Part shown: piece after piece, positions 53,860-63,662 of the stretch
How positions within the stretch are numbered: the stretch's first letter is position 1
Layout: each line of letters starts with the position of its first letter
Assembly: GCA_963821815.1 (NCBI GenBank)
Contig: CAWGFG010000006.1
Location: 186,001-250,000, forward strand
Direction of reading: 5' to 3'
DNA: 64,000 bases
Source: JASGTU01 sp963821815
Lineage (GTDB): Bacteria; Chloroflexota; Anaerolineae; Caldilineales; Caldilineaceae
Translations under genes and position numbers: made by a program
Notes under the pieces: model-generated
What the model saw: only the letters and a program-made list of their open reading frames with translations
Databases searched by the model: none
Told to the model about the DNA's origin: nothing

Positions 53860-54828
53860 ATGGCAATCATGAAATTTATTCGCGCAATGATCCCGGTCGT
53901 GGCGCTTGCGCTGGTAGTTACAGGTTGGTCTACGGCAGAAAATAGTCAGCATGGAATCGAGCGCATGCGTGCGAGTTTGGCGCAGGAATCGATGGAAGCC
54001 GGCCAGGGCACTATCACAAACGCCAGTTATTTAGTCAACACGCGCAGTCCGAGCGGCGTCTCCGACGCAGCGCCTCCTGCGCAGATTGACGAAACATATG
54101 ATGCGGACCCGGATGGTGACGGCCTTTCGAATGCGGATGAGTATGCGAATTTTACCGATCCGAATAATAGCGACACGGACGGCGATGGCTTAACCGATCT
54201 TGAGGAGGTCGAGAGTGGCTCGGATCCAACCGATGCCACGAACAGCAATCTAGGCAATGTCTCATCCGCTGCAGTGACAAGCCAGGATCAAGATGGAAAT
54301 GGCTTGCCCGATGAGTGGGAGAATCAATATGGCCTTACGTCGAGTGCGGCATCCGGCGTTCCAGATCCTCAAGGTGATCCGGACGGGGATCATATGGTCA
54401 ACATCGACGAGTGGGCCAACGGCACCGACCCGAACGTCGTTGATACGGATGACGATGGATTGCTTGACCAGTGGGAAGTCGAAAATGGTCTGAACCCGCT
54501 TAACGCAAGCGATGAGAACGGCTCTGGCGGAGATTACGACGGAGACGGTCTTACGAATGAACAGGAACAGTTGTACCATACGAATCCTGTGGATGCGGAC
54601 ACAGATGCTGATACGTTGCCCGACGAATGGGAGCTGGCATTCGGTCTTAGTCCCCTCGACAGTACCGGGGGTAACGGTGGGCAGGGCGACCCCGACAAGG
54701 ACGGCTACGTCAACTCGGCAGAATATCAGAACTTCACAAATCCTGTAAAAGCAGACGTACCGATCGACGACGATGACGATAATGTCGCTCCAACTCAGCG
54801 GCTTTTCCTGCCGCAGGTGGAGAACTAG
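53860..54828 (+). CDS. Secreted thrombospondin-type-3 repeat protein
   Basis: 322 residues with GGGAGGCAGG before the ATG. A signal sequence (MIPVVALALVVTGWSTAE) is followed by several acidic calcium-binding repeats of the form DPDGDGLSNADEYANFTDPN, DTDGDGLTDLEEVESGSDPT and DTDDDGLLDQWEVENGLNPL, that is, TSP3/dockerin-like motifs. The C terminus is RLFLPQVEN. No catalytic domain is present, so it is probably a calcium-stiffened surface or matrix protein. It is separated by 2 bases from the giant phosphatase gene, so they are likely co-expressed. Confidence 0.82.
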   Translation: MAIMKFIRAMIPVVALALVVTGWSTAENSQHGIERMRASLAQESMEAGQGTITNASYLVNTRSPSGVSDAAPPAQIDETYDADPDGDGLSNADEYANFTDPNNSDTDGDGLTDLEEVESGSDPTDATNSNLGNVSSAAVTSQDQDGNGLPDEWENQYGLTSSAASGVPDPQGDPDGDHMVNIDEWANGTDPNVVDTDDDGLLDQWEVENGLNPLNASDENGSGGDYDGDGLTNEQEQLYHTNPVDADTDADTLPDEWELAFGLSPLDSTGGNGGQGDPDKDGYVNSAEYQNFTNPVKADVPIDDDDDNVAPTQRLFLPQVEN

Positions 54829-54830
54829 CT

Positions 54831-57800
54831 ATGAAAGAGAATTTTCTGTCCCGCCACGTGGAACCGGTAGCGAGAATATTGCGCACACCAACTGCAAGCG
54901 AGTATGCAAGCAGTCGTCGATGGGAGGCGTCAACAATGTCTAGCGTGAGAAGTGCATTCAGGACGTTCGGAATGTTGACGACAAACCAGCGTGCCGCCCA
55001 GTCGCTTGCACGCGCCACGATAATCATTTTACTGGCAACCTCGTTGTTGGCAATAACGTATGGGTCCATCTGGGCCCATACTGAGCAAGCAACTTGTATC
55101 TCGAATAGTCCGTCAAGCGGGTCATATTCGGTCAACGTCTGTATTGACCAGCCGGCTGATGGTTCGACCATTACGGATATTGCGCAAGTAGACGTTTCGA
55201 TCACGACGACGGGTATCAATCCGGGAACCGCCAAGATACGCGCGTATCTAGATGGCGAATACTTGCTAACGGATTACCAGGCGCCCTTTGCGTTCGAGGT
55301 TACGACAGACCATATCGCAGATGGACTGCATAGCCTGTCTATCGAAGCTGTGATGCGTGATGGTTTCACATCAGATAGAGTAACTATCCAACTGACGTTC
55401 CAGCAAGGCGGACCGCCTATTTCTGATCAGTACGTGCCGCCATTTGTACCCGCGCCGCCGGCGCCAGGCCATTCACTCACGGTCGCGGCTACCGGTGACG
55501 GAGCCGGCGGTGAGAACAACGCGCAGAGTACTTCAGATTTAGTGAACGCCTGGCAGCCCGATATGTTCCTGTACCTTGGCGACGTCTACGAGAAGGGTAC
55601 ACATACCGAGTTTTTCAACTGGTATGGAACAGTTGAGCGCTTCTTTGGCCGCATGCGCACCTTTACCGATCCCGTTATTGGCAACCATGAGTATGAGAAT
55701 GGTGTTGCGCCCGGCTATTTTGCCTACTGGAACCAGGTTCCCAATTATTATAGCTACGATGCGGCAGGCTGGCACTTCATTGCCCTCAACTCGACCAGCG
55801 AATTGGGCGAGCGCAGCGCAGGCAGTACGCAATATGCATGGCTGGCGAATGATCTGATAGCCAATACCGCCCAGTGCACAGTCGTCTACTTCCATCATCC
55901 TGTTCTCAGCGATGGGCCGCAGGGCGACTCACCTGAGCTATTCGACATGTGGACTCTGTTGGCCAACAGCGGGGTAGATCTGGTCATCACTGGTCATGAC
56001 CATGGGTATCAACGCTGGCAGCCGCTGGACGGAAATCGGCAGTCCGACCCGAACGGCGCCACCCAATTCGTCGTGGGCGCCGGTGGACACGGTATTCAAG
56101 GGTTCATACGCAGTGACTCGCGCCGTCTGGTCGGATTCGACACGTCGCCGTTTGCCTTTGGCGCTTTGCGGCTAGAACTTAACCCAAATGGCGCTGCATT
56201 CAGGTATGTAAACATCGACGGGAAAATTCTCGATGACGGAGTGATACCATGCAGCGGCGCTGCTCCTGACACCACCTCGCCAACGGTACCGCCCGGTTTC
56301 AGCGCTGGACTAAATGATGATGGCCAGGTGCTACTGTCCTGGAATCCTGCGTACGACGATACCGGCGTGGCCGGCTACACCGTTCTGCGCAATGGCGCTG
56401 TGTTGACGACTCTTAGCGGTAGCACATCCGAATATGTGGATATTGATGCCCAACTCAACACGACCTACTCCTATGCGGTACAGGCGAATGATCCTGTAGG
56501 AAATCAGTCTCCACAGACTGCGCCATACGAGGTCAGCACAACAACACAGGTCACGTTGACCTTTGCTCCAGTGGCGGATACCTATGTTGACGCCAGTCTT
56601 GCCAACAGCAATTACGGGCTAAAGAACTATCTGCGTACCGACGCTTCGCCCGACGTACGCAGCTTCCTACGCTTTGATGTTCAGGGCATCAATGGACATG
56701 TAACGAACGCTGTGTTGCGAGTGTACGCCAATAGCGGCTCAGGCACAGGGTATCGAGTGTACAAGGTTCCGGACAACACGTGGATTGAGAGCGGCACGAC
56801 GTATGCCAATATGCCGTCGTTAGGCGACTATATAGCCTCTTCCAGTTCGTTTGGCCCTGGTGAGTGGCTAGAAACCGACCTCACCACCGCGATAGTGCAG
56901 GATAGGCTGTATAGTTATGCGCTCACTACCACGAGCAACACTGCCATCAGTCTCGGCAGCCGCGAGAGCGGAACGCCTCCACAACTCTTGGTAACCATCG
57001 ACACATCGGTGCCGCCGCCGCCACCGCCAGGGACGGTTGTGTTCAATCCGACGGCTGATGCGTACGTCGTTTCGGATCAGCCTGCGAACAACTATGGCGG
57101 CGCATCTTCGCTGCGCACGGATGCATCGCCGGTCGTGAATAGCTACCTACGTTTTAACGTCTCGAATATCGCCGAATATGTCGAACAAGCTACCTTGCGC
57201 ATCTATGCGAATAGCGGTTCGAGCACAGGATACCGGCTCTATGCCGGCGATCCTGGGTGGAACGAAGTTGGTATCAATTACGACAACGCGCCGGCGATCG
57301 GTGAGCTACTGAGTACAGTTGGGCCATTCTCGGCTGGATCCTGGACCGAGATCGATGTGACATCGTGGATAGGAGGCGAAGGTCAGTTTGACTTCGTACT
57401 GAGTTCTACCAGCAATACAGGTATCAGTTACAGCAGCCGTGAAGGGGCGAACGCGCCTGAGTTAGTCTTGTTGACGTCCAACACACAGCCTCCGCCACCA
57501 CCAGCAGGCACATTCACGTTTACGCCTATCGGCGATTCCTATGTGGCTGCGAACAACCCAACGAAGAACTATGGTTCATCCAGCCAGTTGCGCGCCGACG
57601 CGTCGCCGGACGTGCGCAGCTACTTGCGCTTTAACGCAGTGGGCCTAGCAGGCAATATCGCCTCGGCAACGTTGAAGATCTACGCCAATAGCAACTCCAG
57701 TTCAGGTTTCAATGTACACAGTCCATCCGCCTCGGGCTGGACGGAACTGGGCATTACCTATGCCAATGCACCCGCGATGGGTCCGGTCATCGGTGCATCG

Positions 57801-58298
57801 GGGCCCCTTGCGGCGGGAAACTGGACGCTTGTGGATGTTACTTCTCTGGTGTCGGGCGAAGGACTCGTGGAGTTCGGATTGACGACGAACAGCTCCACAG
57901 CCTTCAGCTTGGGGAGCCGTGAGGACGACGCCCATCAACCTGAGTTGATTGTGGAAACCGCCGAAGCGGTTACCTCAGCTTCTGTGCTGGCTGTGCCGGC
58001 TGTCTTTCCCGCCGAGAACTACGCACAATGGCGCATTAACATGGGCCTGGTGGGGGATGATGTCGAGCATACGGCGGATGCGGATCAGGATGGATTGCCT
58101 GATGTCGAAGAGTTCCTCAACGGCGCCGATCCGCATAATGGGGACACAGACGCCGATGGCTTGCCCGATCTATGGGAGGTAGAAGGCGGTCTCAGTCCTA
58201 CTGATGCAACTGGAGCCAACGGGGCCGATGGCGATTTGGATGCTGACGGGGCGTCTAATCTGGATGAATTCTTGAATGGAACCGATCCCTGGCAGTAA
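54831..58298 (+). CDS. Secreted metallophosphatase with FN3, three DNRLRE/CBM96 modules and TSP3 repeats
   Basis: 1155 residues. GGTGGAG precedes the ATG. A long N-terminal tail (1-58) leads to a membrane/signal helix (TIIILLATSLLAITYGSIWA). An Ig-like segment (about 95-200) is followed by a metallophosphatase domain (about 215-475) with YLGDVYEKGT, VIGNHEYENG, YFHHPVLSDG and VITGHDHGYQRW. A fibronectin-III domain (about 490-575) precedes three beta-sandwich modules of the DNRLRE/CBM96 type, each with a TDASPxVxSxLRF or similar motif. TSP3 repeats (DADQDGLPDVEEFLNGADPH) end the protein. Phosphatase substrate is unknown; the modules suggest polysaccharide binding. Confidence 0.87.
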   Translation: MKENFLSRHVEPVARILRTPTASEYASSRRWEASTMSSVRSAFRTFGMLTTNQRAAQSLARATIIILLATSLLAITYGSIWAHTEQATCISNSPSSGSYSVNVCIDQPADGSTITDIAQVDVSITTTGINPGTAKIRAYLDGEYLLTDYQAPFAFEVTTDHIADGLHSLSIEAVMRDGFTSDRVTIQLTFQQGGPPISDQYVPPFVPAPPAPGHSLTVAATGDGAGGENNAQSTSDLVNAWQPDMFLYLGDVYEKGTHTEFFNWYGTVERFFGRMRTFTDPVIGNHEYENGVAPGYFAYWNQVPNYYSYDAAGWHFIALNSTSELGERSAGSTQYAWLANDLIANTAQCTVVYFHHPVLSDGPQGDSPELFDMWTLLANSGVDLVITGHDHGYQRWQPLDGNRQSDPNGATQFVVGAGGHGIQGFIRSDSRRLVGFDTSPFAFGALRLELNPNGAAFRYVNIDGKILDDGVIPCSGAAPDTTSPTVPPGFSAGLNDDGQVLLSWNPAYDDTGVAGYTVLRNGAVLTTLSGSTSEYVDIDAQLNTTYSYAVQANDPVGNQSPQTAPYEVSTTTQVTLTFAPVADTYVDASLANSNYGLKNYLRTDASPDVRSFLRFDVQGINGHVTNAVLRVYANSGSGTGYRVYKVPDNTWIESGTTYANMPSLGDYIASSSSFGPGEWLETDLTTAIVQDRLYSYALTTTSNTAISLGSRESGTPPQLLVTIDTSVPPPPPPGTVVFNPTADAYVVSDQPANNYGGASSLRTDASPVVNSYLRFNVSNIAEYVEQATLRIYANSGSSTGYRLYAGDPGWNEVGINYDNAPAIGELLSTVGPFSAGSWTEIDVTSWIGGEGQFDFVLSSTSNTGISYSSREGANAPELVLLTSNTQPPPPPAGTFTFTPIGDSYVAANNPTKNYGSSSQLRADASPDVRSYLRFNAVGLAGNIASATLKIYANSNSSSGFNVHSPSASGWTELGITYANAPAMGPVIGASGPLAAGNWTLVDVTSLVSGEGLVEFGLTTNSSTAFSLGSREDDAHQPELIVETAEAVTSASVLAVPAVFPAENYAQWRINMGLVGDDVEHTADADQDGLPDVEEFLNGADPHNGDTDADGLPDLWEVEGGLSPTDATGANGADGDLDADGASNLDEFLNGTDPWQ
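56560..57960 (+). repeat. Three tandem CBM96-like modules
   Basis: Three modules of about 145 codons begin near 56560, 57036 and 57510. Each opens with ADTYV, ADAYV or GDSYV, followed by NYG, then DASP and YLRF/FLRF, and closes with GSRE or SSRE and a PPQLLV-type strand. Proline-rich linkers (VPPPPPPG, QPPPPPAG) separate them. They are protein repeats visible at DNA level as diverged tandem copies. Confidence 0.8.
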
Positions 58299-58380
58299 GG
58301 CAGAAGCGGGAGACGGCGGGATACGGATTCGCCAGACGCATGTTGGCACAGAAGGTCGATGGTCTGGCGTTTAGCTAACA

Positions 58381-58417
58381 TCGAGAGGGCGTCACCACTG
58401 TGGTGACGCCCTCTCGA
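58381..58417. terminator. Bidirectional terminator between convergent genes
   Basis: TCGAGAGGGCGTCACCA at 58381-58397 pairs perfectly with TGGTGACGCCCTCTCGA at 58401-58417; the loop is CTG. TTTTGTG follows on the plus strand. It sits midway between the converging giant genes ending at 58298 (plus) and 58464 (minus), and probably ends both transcripts. Confidence 0.85.
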
Positions 58418-58463
58418 TTTTGTGTCATTGACGAATACCGCTGGTAGCAGAAGACTTGTGAAG

Positions 58464-61400
58464 CTAGCGGGAAATCTGCGGTAAGTAGACGCCCGTAGGT
58501 AGGTCGAGCAGCGTTCCGCCGTCTTGCGCATCTTTGGGATCCGTCCCGTTCCTCTGTTCAACAGCATTGCTTACTGCGTCGACGTCCGGGTCGCCGTCTG
58601 CGCCGCTTTCCCCGCTGTCGCTGGCAGGATCGATCCCATACTCGATTTCCCATAGGTCCGCTAGAGAATCGCTGTCGCTGTCTGGGCTCTGTGGACTGGT
58701 GTTGTTCGTAAACTCGTCCTTATTGGATACATTGTCATAATCGCCGTCAGCCGCTGCACCATTGGCTCCAGATTCATTGCGCGGATCCAGCCCGTAGTTG
58801 GTCTCCCAGCCGTCCGGTAGTCCATCGCCATCCGTATCCTGGAGCTCAGGAGCGGTGTCGAGTTCGAGCTCTTCCGAGTTTGTTAGCCCGTCGCCGTCCA
58901 GATCACCCATGAGGCCATTCACTCCTTCAGGATCGAGCGGATTCAAGCCGTTCTCGACTTCCCAAAGATCATCCAGCCCATCACTGTCAGTGTCCGACAT
59001 AGTGGGACTTGTGCCAATGATAGTTTCCTCTGCGTCGGAGAGGCCGTCTTGATCCGAGTCGCTTCCGTTCAAGATCTCGCTCGCAATGACTGGAGTACGT
59101 GGCGTGGAAGAAACGGCTGCTGCAGCCGATAAGCCCACGTCGCCTATCTGCAAGACCATTTGCGGGGGATTCGTTCCCTCGCGGCTGCTAAACGTGATGG
59201 CTGTCGAGGTCAGTCCGGTCATCGCCAGGTGGACGAATTTACTTCCTGTGATGAGAGGCGTAACGTCTGCTTCCGTCCACGAATTGGCCAGGAAAGGACC
59301 GGAGGACCCGACCACGTCGCCGACGGAAGGTGCGTTTTTGTAGCTGACTTTTTGCTCATCCCACGCTTGATCTGGAACGCTGTTTATCAGATAACCGGTG
59401 CTCGACGCAGAACTAGCGTAGATGCGAAGGAATGCCCTGCTAGCCGTGACAGGCAAGTTGCCAACGTCGAAGCTCAGATACGAACGAATCTCAGGCGCTG
59501 CATCCGTCTGAAGCGTCGAGTCCGCGCCGTAACTGCCATCCGGGAATTCAGAGTTGACCGCAGCATCGGCTACCGGCAATAGGAACAACATTCCCGGAGC
59601 TAAATTGTCAAGGTTTGGCGGAACGGCAGCGGTTTCGATCACGAGTTGCGGCGGACTAGATGACTCTCTGCTGCTGAGGGCAAGCGCGGTCTGGCTGATA
59701 CCCACCAATGCAAGGTCGAGCTGGCCATCTCCTGTCACCAGCGAAGTCACATCGACCTCGGTCCAGCTGCGTCGTGATACTGGCGCGCTATTGCTCACCA
59801 TCTCGCCGACCTCAGGTGCAGTGCGATAGGCAATAGAAGCCTCACTCCAGTTCGAATCGGCAAACGAGTACACGGAATAGCCGGTGCTGGACGAACTGGT
59901 GGCGTAGAGTCGCAGCGTGGCTCTGGTTACGGGGGCGCTGATGCCTTGGATGTTGAACCGCAGGTAGCTGCGTACGTCGGGAGATGCGTCCACTCGCAGT
60001 GATCCGGATCTGCCGTAGTTTCTGTTTGGCTGTTTAGAGTTGACATAAGCATCGGCTGAAGCAGTAAGCGCCAGCGTTGTGGTCGGGGAGGGCGCCGTGG
60101 TGACCGCTACGGAGTCACTATTTCCTGAGATGTTGCTGTCACCGTCTCGCGCTCGTACGGTATACACATAGGCGGTAGCGGGTAAAATAGAGGTGTCATG
60201 GAACGTGGTTGCGGCGGGGATAGACGTGAGCAGATTGCCGTCGCGCACTATGTCGTAGCCTGTTACGCCCATGTCATCGTTTGCCGCACTCCATTGTAAG
60301 GTTACAACATTCGAGCGCACATCCAGTGCGGTCAGGTTGGTCGGCGCGCTAGGCGGGGCATTTCCCGCCGCCAGGCATCCGTCACCATTCGCACCGGACG
60401 GCGTACATGCGAGATCGGTGGTGAACAGAAGCTTGTCAATTCGTACGCCAGTATCCTGCGCTGAGAGCATTATCGTATGCATACCGGCGGAGAGTTCGGC
60501 ATTCACGCGATCCGCCTGATCGCCGTTTTGGTAGTTCATCCACGCCCATTCTCCTTGCGGGATACCGCCGCCGCCGAAGCTGACGGTGCAAGAGTCGTCA
60601 ACCTGTAAGCGGAAACCGCTTCCATTAGCTCCGGATACCGATGTACGACTCCAGATGGCATAGGAACCGGCAACAGGGACGTCTATAGTGACCATTGCGC
60701 TTCCTGAAGGTTCCGGCAAAATCGGACACTCGGCTGTTGTCGGAGTGGGGGAAGGGGTAGCGGTGGCAGTTGGCGCTGGAGTCGGAGTTGAAGTAGCGGT
60801 TGGCGCAGGAGTCGTTGTTGGCGGCGTGGATGCCTGTGTAATGGTGAAGCTGTCGGTATAACTGCCCTTGGCGTTCATAAAGCGAGCGTTCAGCGCTGTT
60901 TGCGAGACATCTACTTTCACGAAGCCACTGGACCCGTCCGAGTTCTTTCCCATGTAGGTTGAGAAATAGTCGGCTTCGGGATCATCGACATTGACATCGT
61001 AGGGCGATGCGCCGACAGCGCCAGCAATAACGATAACCGTGCCTTGTCCTCTGGTGTAGAGTCCGTCGGCGCCGTCATCGGCTACACAGTCGGGGTCATA
61101 CGCGTTCACTGCAACGGTAGAGCAGCCGGGACCGATTGCGAGTTGTTTGGAACGTTGGTAGTTGTGTTCATGACCTTGCAGGACAAGATCGACTTTTTTC
61201 TCGGCCAGTAGGTCCATTAATTCCGTGCCGATTTCGCACGACTTCACTCCCATAGTGATGCAGTTCTTGTGCATGCCGACGATGACCCATAAACCAGCGG
61301 ACTTCGCTTCGTCAATGCGCGCCTTGAGCCAGTCGCATTCTACGGTATCGCCCTTCTTGCAGTATTGTATGTTCGAATCGCCGCGATACATGTCTGGATC

Positions 61401-63032
61401 AATCATGATGATGCGTGCAAGCGGCGCACTGGCAGGGTAGTCGAAGTAGTAGCGATGGGCATAACTGCCTGATACGCCAAGACGATCGGGCAGACAGTCC
61501 GCGAAGTTATCAATAAATCCATTATCGCCGACACGATCCTCATGATTGCCGACCAGGATCTCAAAAGGATAAGAGTCACCAACATGCTGCTTCACATAGG
61601 CACACCAGGCGGATTCGGGTGTGATGTTGTTGTAGCTCATGTCGCCGATTGCCAGGTAGAAATCGGTACCTGAACTTGCCAGCAGGTCTAGTGATGCTGT
61701 CGAACTGCTGTTGGCGCCGTGGTCTCCGCCAGCACCGAATGTAAACCCCGTCGAGGCGCTCTGTACTATCGGCTCGTTCACCATTGTGGCAGCCAGACTG
61801 ACCGTCTGGAACCCCTGTTCCAGGTCAGGCAGGAGTTCATGGAGAACGTCTATATACGCATTATTAAAAGGCGGGGCGTCGGGATCGGGTTCGTCTTTGC
61901 CTGTGTCAGCGTTGAAGCGCACCTGCTCTCCCGGTTCGACGGAGGTCCCTTCTCCCCACTCATTCCAGGTTGTGACTATCTTCCACATGGCATCGGCCGC
62001 GACCATATCAGTCACCGCGCTGCGAAACTCGCTGAGCGACCGCTGAAGCCGCGGCGATTCCGAACCGTCGTCCAGCCAGAAGCCTGGGCTAACCACAGCG
62101 GAATAGGGCGGGTGGGCGCTGTAGCGCGAGGCTGGTCCGTACTGGTGCCAACTATCAGGCTGTGGCGATACATCCTTGTATCCGGAAAAGAGCTTAAGCA
62201 CGATATAGAAAGGCTGTTCGGCTAGCTGGTTTGCTTCTGACCAGCGTGCTGCCATGGCTACGCCGTCTTGCGCGCCCGCCCACACAAAGATGACAGGCTT
62301 TCCGTCGATCTGCAGGTACGCGGGTTGGTTCGCATAGTTGGCAGCGATGTAATTAAGGTCAGCTGCGATCTCAGCGGACGATGGGTCGCTGTACCCTTCC
62401 GGTTCGTAGTAGAGGGTCCACCGCAGATTCGGATAGGGATTGTCTGTGCGGTTCATGACATCGGTGACGATGCTGGCGAAGGCCATGTCGGTCTTATGGC
62501 CGCGTCCCCACCATGAACTTACGGCGACCTCTTGTTTTGCCTCCGCCATCTTTGCTAACTGCCAGTAGAGTACTTGGGTGTCGTTTGAGCTATAGAGCTC
62601 CGTGGCAGGATCGAAGACGGTCGGGTCCAGGTCGGGAAGGTAATGGCTGAACCACGTCGCTGGTGGATTATTCCCTTTGTCCTGCCAGTAGCTCCACGTA
62701 CCATCCGTGTCCGGCGCCCCATACCATGGATAGTAGAATGTGGTGTAGTAGGGTGCGGACGGTTGAAAGTTGGCTGTTGACGGCGGCGGCACACTCGTGT
62801 CCGGCGCAAACTCGATATATGTGGTCGCCGATCCGGCGTCATACCCTGTCACCACGGAACCGGACTGAACGGAGTCTTCAGCCTCGCTTATTACAGTAAC
62901 GACAGGCGTTTGGCCGAAGGCTTTGGATGGCTGAGAAACTTGCTGGTATGCAACAACCATCTGAGCCGCCACTAGCATCAGAACGACCCATCGAATCCTG
63001 TTATGTAAACCACGCGGTAACTTGCTATTCAT
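58464..63032 (-). CDS. Secreted GH99-like / metallophosphatase multidomain protein
   Basis: 1522 residues from the ATG at 63032 (GATGAGGTT upstream); an upstream frame start at 63137 lacks a signal. Signal helix: WVVLMLVAAQMVVAYQQ. GH99-like domain (about 70-400) with YYTTFYYPWYGAP, LYYEPEG and TTWNEWGEGTSVEP. Metallophosphatase domain (about 425-745) with AIGDMSYNN, LVGNHEDR, IVGMHKNC and LQGHEHNYQRS. A Thr-Pro linker (APTATSTPTPAPTATATP) follows, then a carbohydrate-binding sandwich, an FN3 domain, two DNRLRE/CBM96 modules and five or so TSP3 repeats. The C terminus is GVYLPQISR. It is largely the convergent gene's architecture with an added glycosidase. Action on phosphorylated mannans is plausible. 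Confidence 0.87.
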   Translation of the reverse strand: MNSKLPRGLHNRIRWVVLMLVAAQMVVAYQQVSQPSKAFGQTPVVTVISEAEDSVQSGSVVTGYDAGSATTYIEFAPDTSVPPPSTANFQPSAPYYTTFYYPWYGAPDTDGTWSYWQDKGNNPPATWFSHYLPDLDPTVFDPATELYSSNDTQVLYWQLAKMAEAKQEVAVSSWWGRGHKTDMAFASIVTDVMNRTDNPYPNLRWTLYYEPEGYSDPSSAEIAADLNYIAANYANQPAYLQIDGKPVIFVWAGAQDGVAMAARWSEANQLAEQPFYIVLKLFSGYKDVSPQPDSWHQYGPASRYSAHPPYSAVVSPGFWLDDGSESPRLQRSLSEFRSAVTDMVAADAMWKIVTTWNEWGEGTSVEPGEQVRFNADTGKDEPDPDAPPFNNAYIDVLHELLPDLEQGFQTVSLAATMVNEPIVQSASTGFTFGAGGDHGANSSSTASLDLLASSGTDFYLAIGDMSYNNITPESAWCAYVKQHVGDSYPFEILVGNHEDRVGDNGFIDNFADCLPDRLGVSGSYAHRYYFDYPASAPLARIIMIDPDMYRGDSNIQYCKKGDTVECDWLKARIDEAKSAGLWVIVGMHKNCITMGVKSCEIGTELMDLLAEKKVDLVLQGHEHNYQRSKQLAIGPGCSTVAVNAYDPDCVADDGADGLYTRGQGTVIVIAGAVGASPYDVNVDDPEADYFSTYMGKNSDGSSGFVKVDVSQTALNARFMNAKGSYTDSFTITQASTPPTTTPAPTATSTPTPAPTATATPSPTPTTAECPILPEPSGSAMVTIDVPVAGSYAIWSRTSVSGANGSGFRLQVDDSCTVSFGGGGIPQGEWAWMNYQNGDQADRVNAELSAGMHTIMLSAQDTGVRIDKLLFTTDLACTPSGANGDGCLAAGNAPPSAPTNLTALDVRSNVVTLQWSAANDDMGVTGYDIVRDGNLLTSIPAATTFHDTSILPATAYVYTVRARDGDSNISGNSDSVAVTTAPSPTTTLALTASADAYVNSKQPNRNYGRSGSLRVDASPDVRSYLRFNIQGISAPVTRATLRLYATSSSSTGYSVYSFADSNWSEASIAYRTAPEVGEMVSNSAPVSRRSWTEVDVTSLVTGDGQLDLALVGISQTALALSSRESSSPPQLVIETAAVPPNLDNLAPGMLFLLPVADAAVNSEFPDGSYGADSTLQTDAAPEIRSYLSFDVGNLPVTASRAFLRIYASSASSTGYLINSVPDQAWDEQKVSYKNAPSVGDVVGSSGPFLANSWTEADVTPLITGSKFVHLAMTGLTSTAITFSSREGTNPPQMVLQIGDVGLSAAAAVSSTPRTPVIASEILNGSDSDQDGLSDAEETIIGTSPTMSDTDSDGLDDLWEVENGLNPLDPEGVNGLMGDLDGDGLTNSEELELDTAPELQDTDGDGLPDGWETNYGLDPRNESGANGAAADGDYDNVSNKDEFTNNTSPQSPDSDSDSLADLWEIEYGIDPASDSGESGADGDPDVDAVSNAVEQRNGTDPKDAQDGGTLLDLPTGVYLPQISR

Positions 63033-63662
63033 GGTTAGAACCTCATCTTTCTGGTACTGTCTCCAATTACCGGCCTGCAGATAGGTTGTACGGCGGTAAG
63101 CCAACTGAACTAGCGATACTTGGGCAATGCAATGCAATCTCGATTATCAACCGCAAGGGTGCGCATAGAGATCATGCGCAGAAAAGGGGGGCAATGCTAA
63201 CTGGGAACGTAAGCTGTGAGAATTCATCGGGTATACGATTCGGATTTATACCTCCAGCGTCCAAGCTTGGGACTATACAGCAACATAGAGCGAAGTCAAA
63301 ACCCACTGAAGCTGCTACACCACTGGATATCGTAACGCCCCAAGACCGGAACTTCTTGATGCGCCGGCATCAAACGGTGTACGTATCAACTATCAAAGCT
63401 GGATGAAACAATCCTCTCAAACTTACGTGAGTTATACGGTTACTATACGCATCCCTATGTTAGACTGATTCCATTGGCAAGCATAGACGGGATCCGAATT
63501 GGTGCGTTGGCTATTTATCTCTGGGGTGTAGACTATGCGGAGGGTGGAGACATTCGTCATATTGTTGGTCCGCATCCGCATGTTTCGGATGGCATCGTTA
63601 GTGATAAGTCCCCATTAACGTCGATGCAAGACGTTGCGGGAAACTGAATAATGCTCCCTGGA
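63033..63662. other. Upstream region and a start-less open frame
   Basis: The left part is the promoter region of the giant minus-strand gene. On the plus strand a 95-codon open frame (63360-63647) has protein-like composition (VRLIPLASIDGIRIGALAIY; GVDYAEGGDIRHIVGPHP) but no start codon near its beginning and no recognised family. It may be the end of a truncated gene disrupted at the island edge. Confidence 0.35.
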
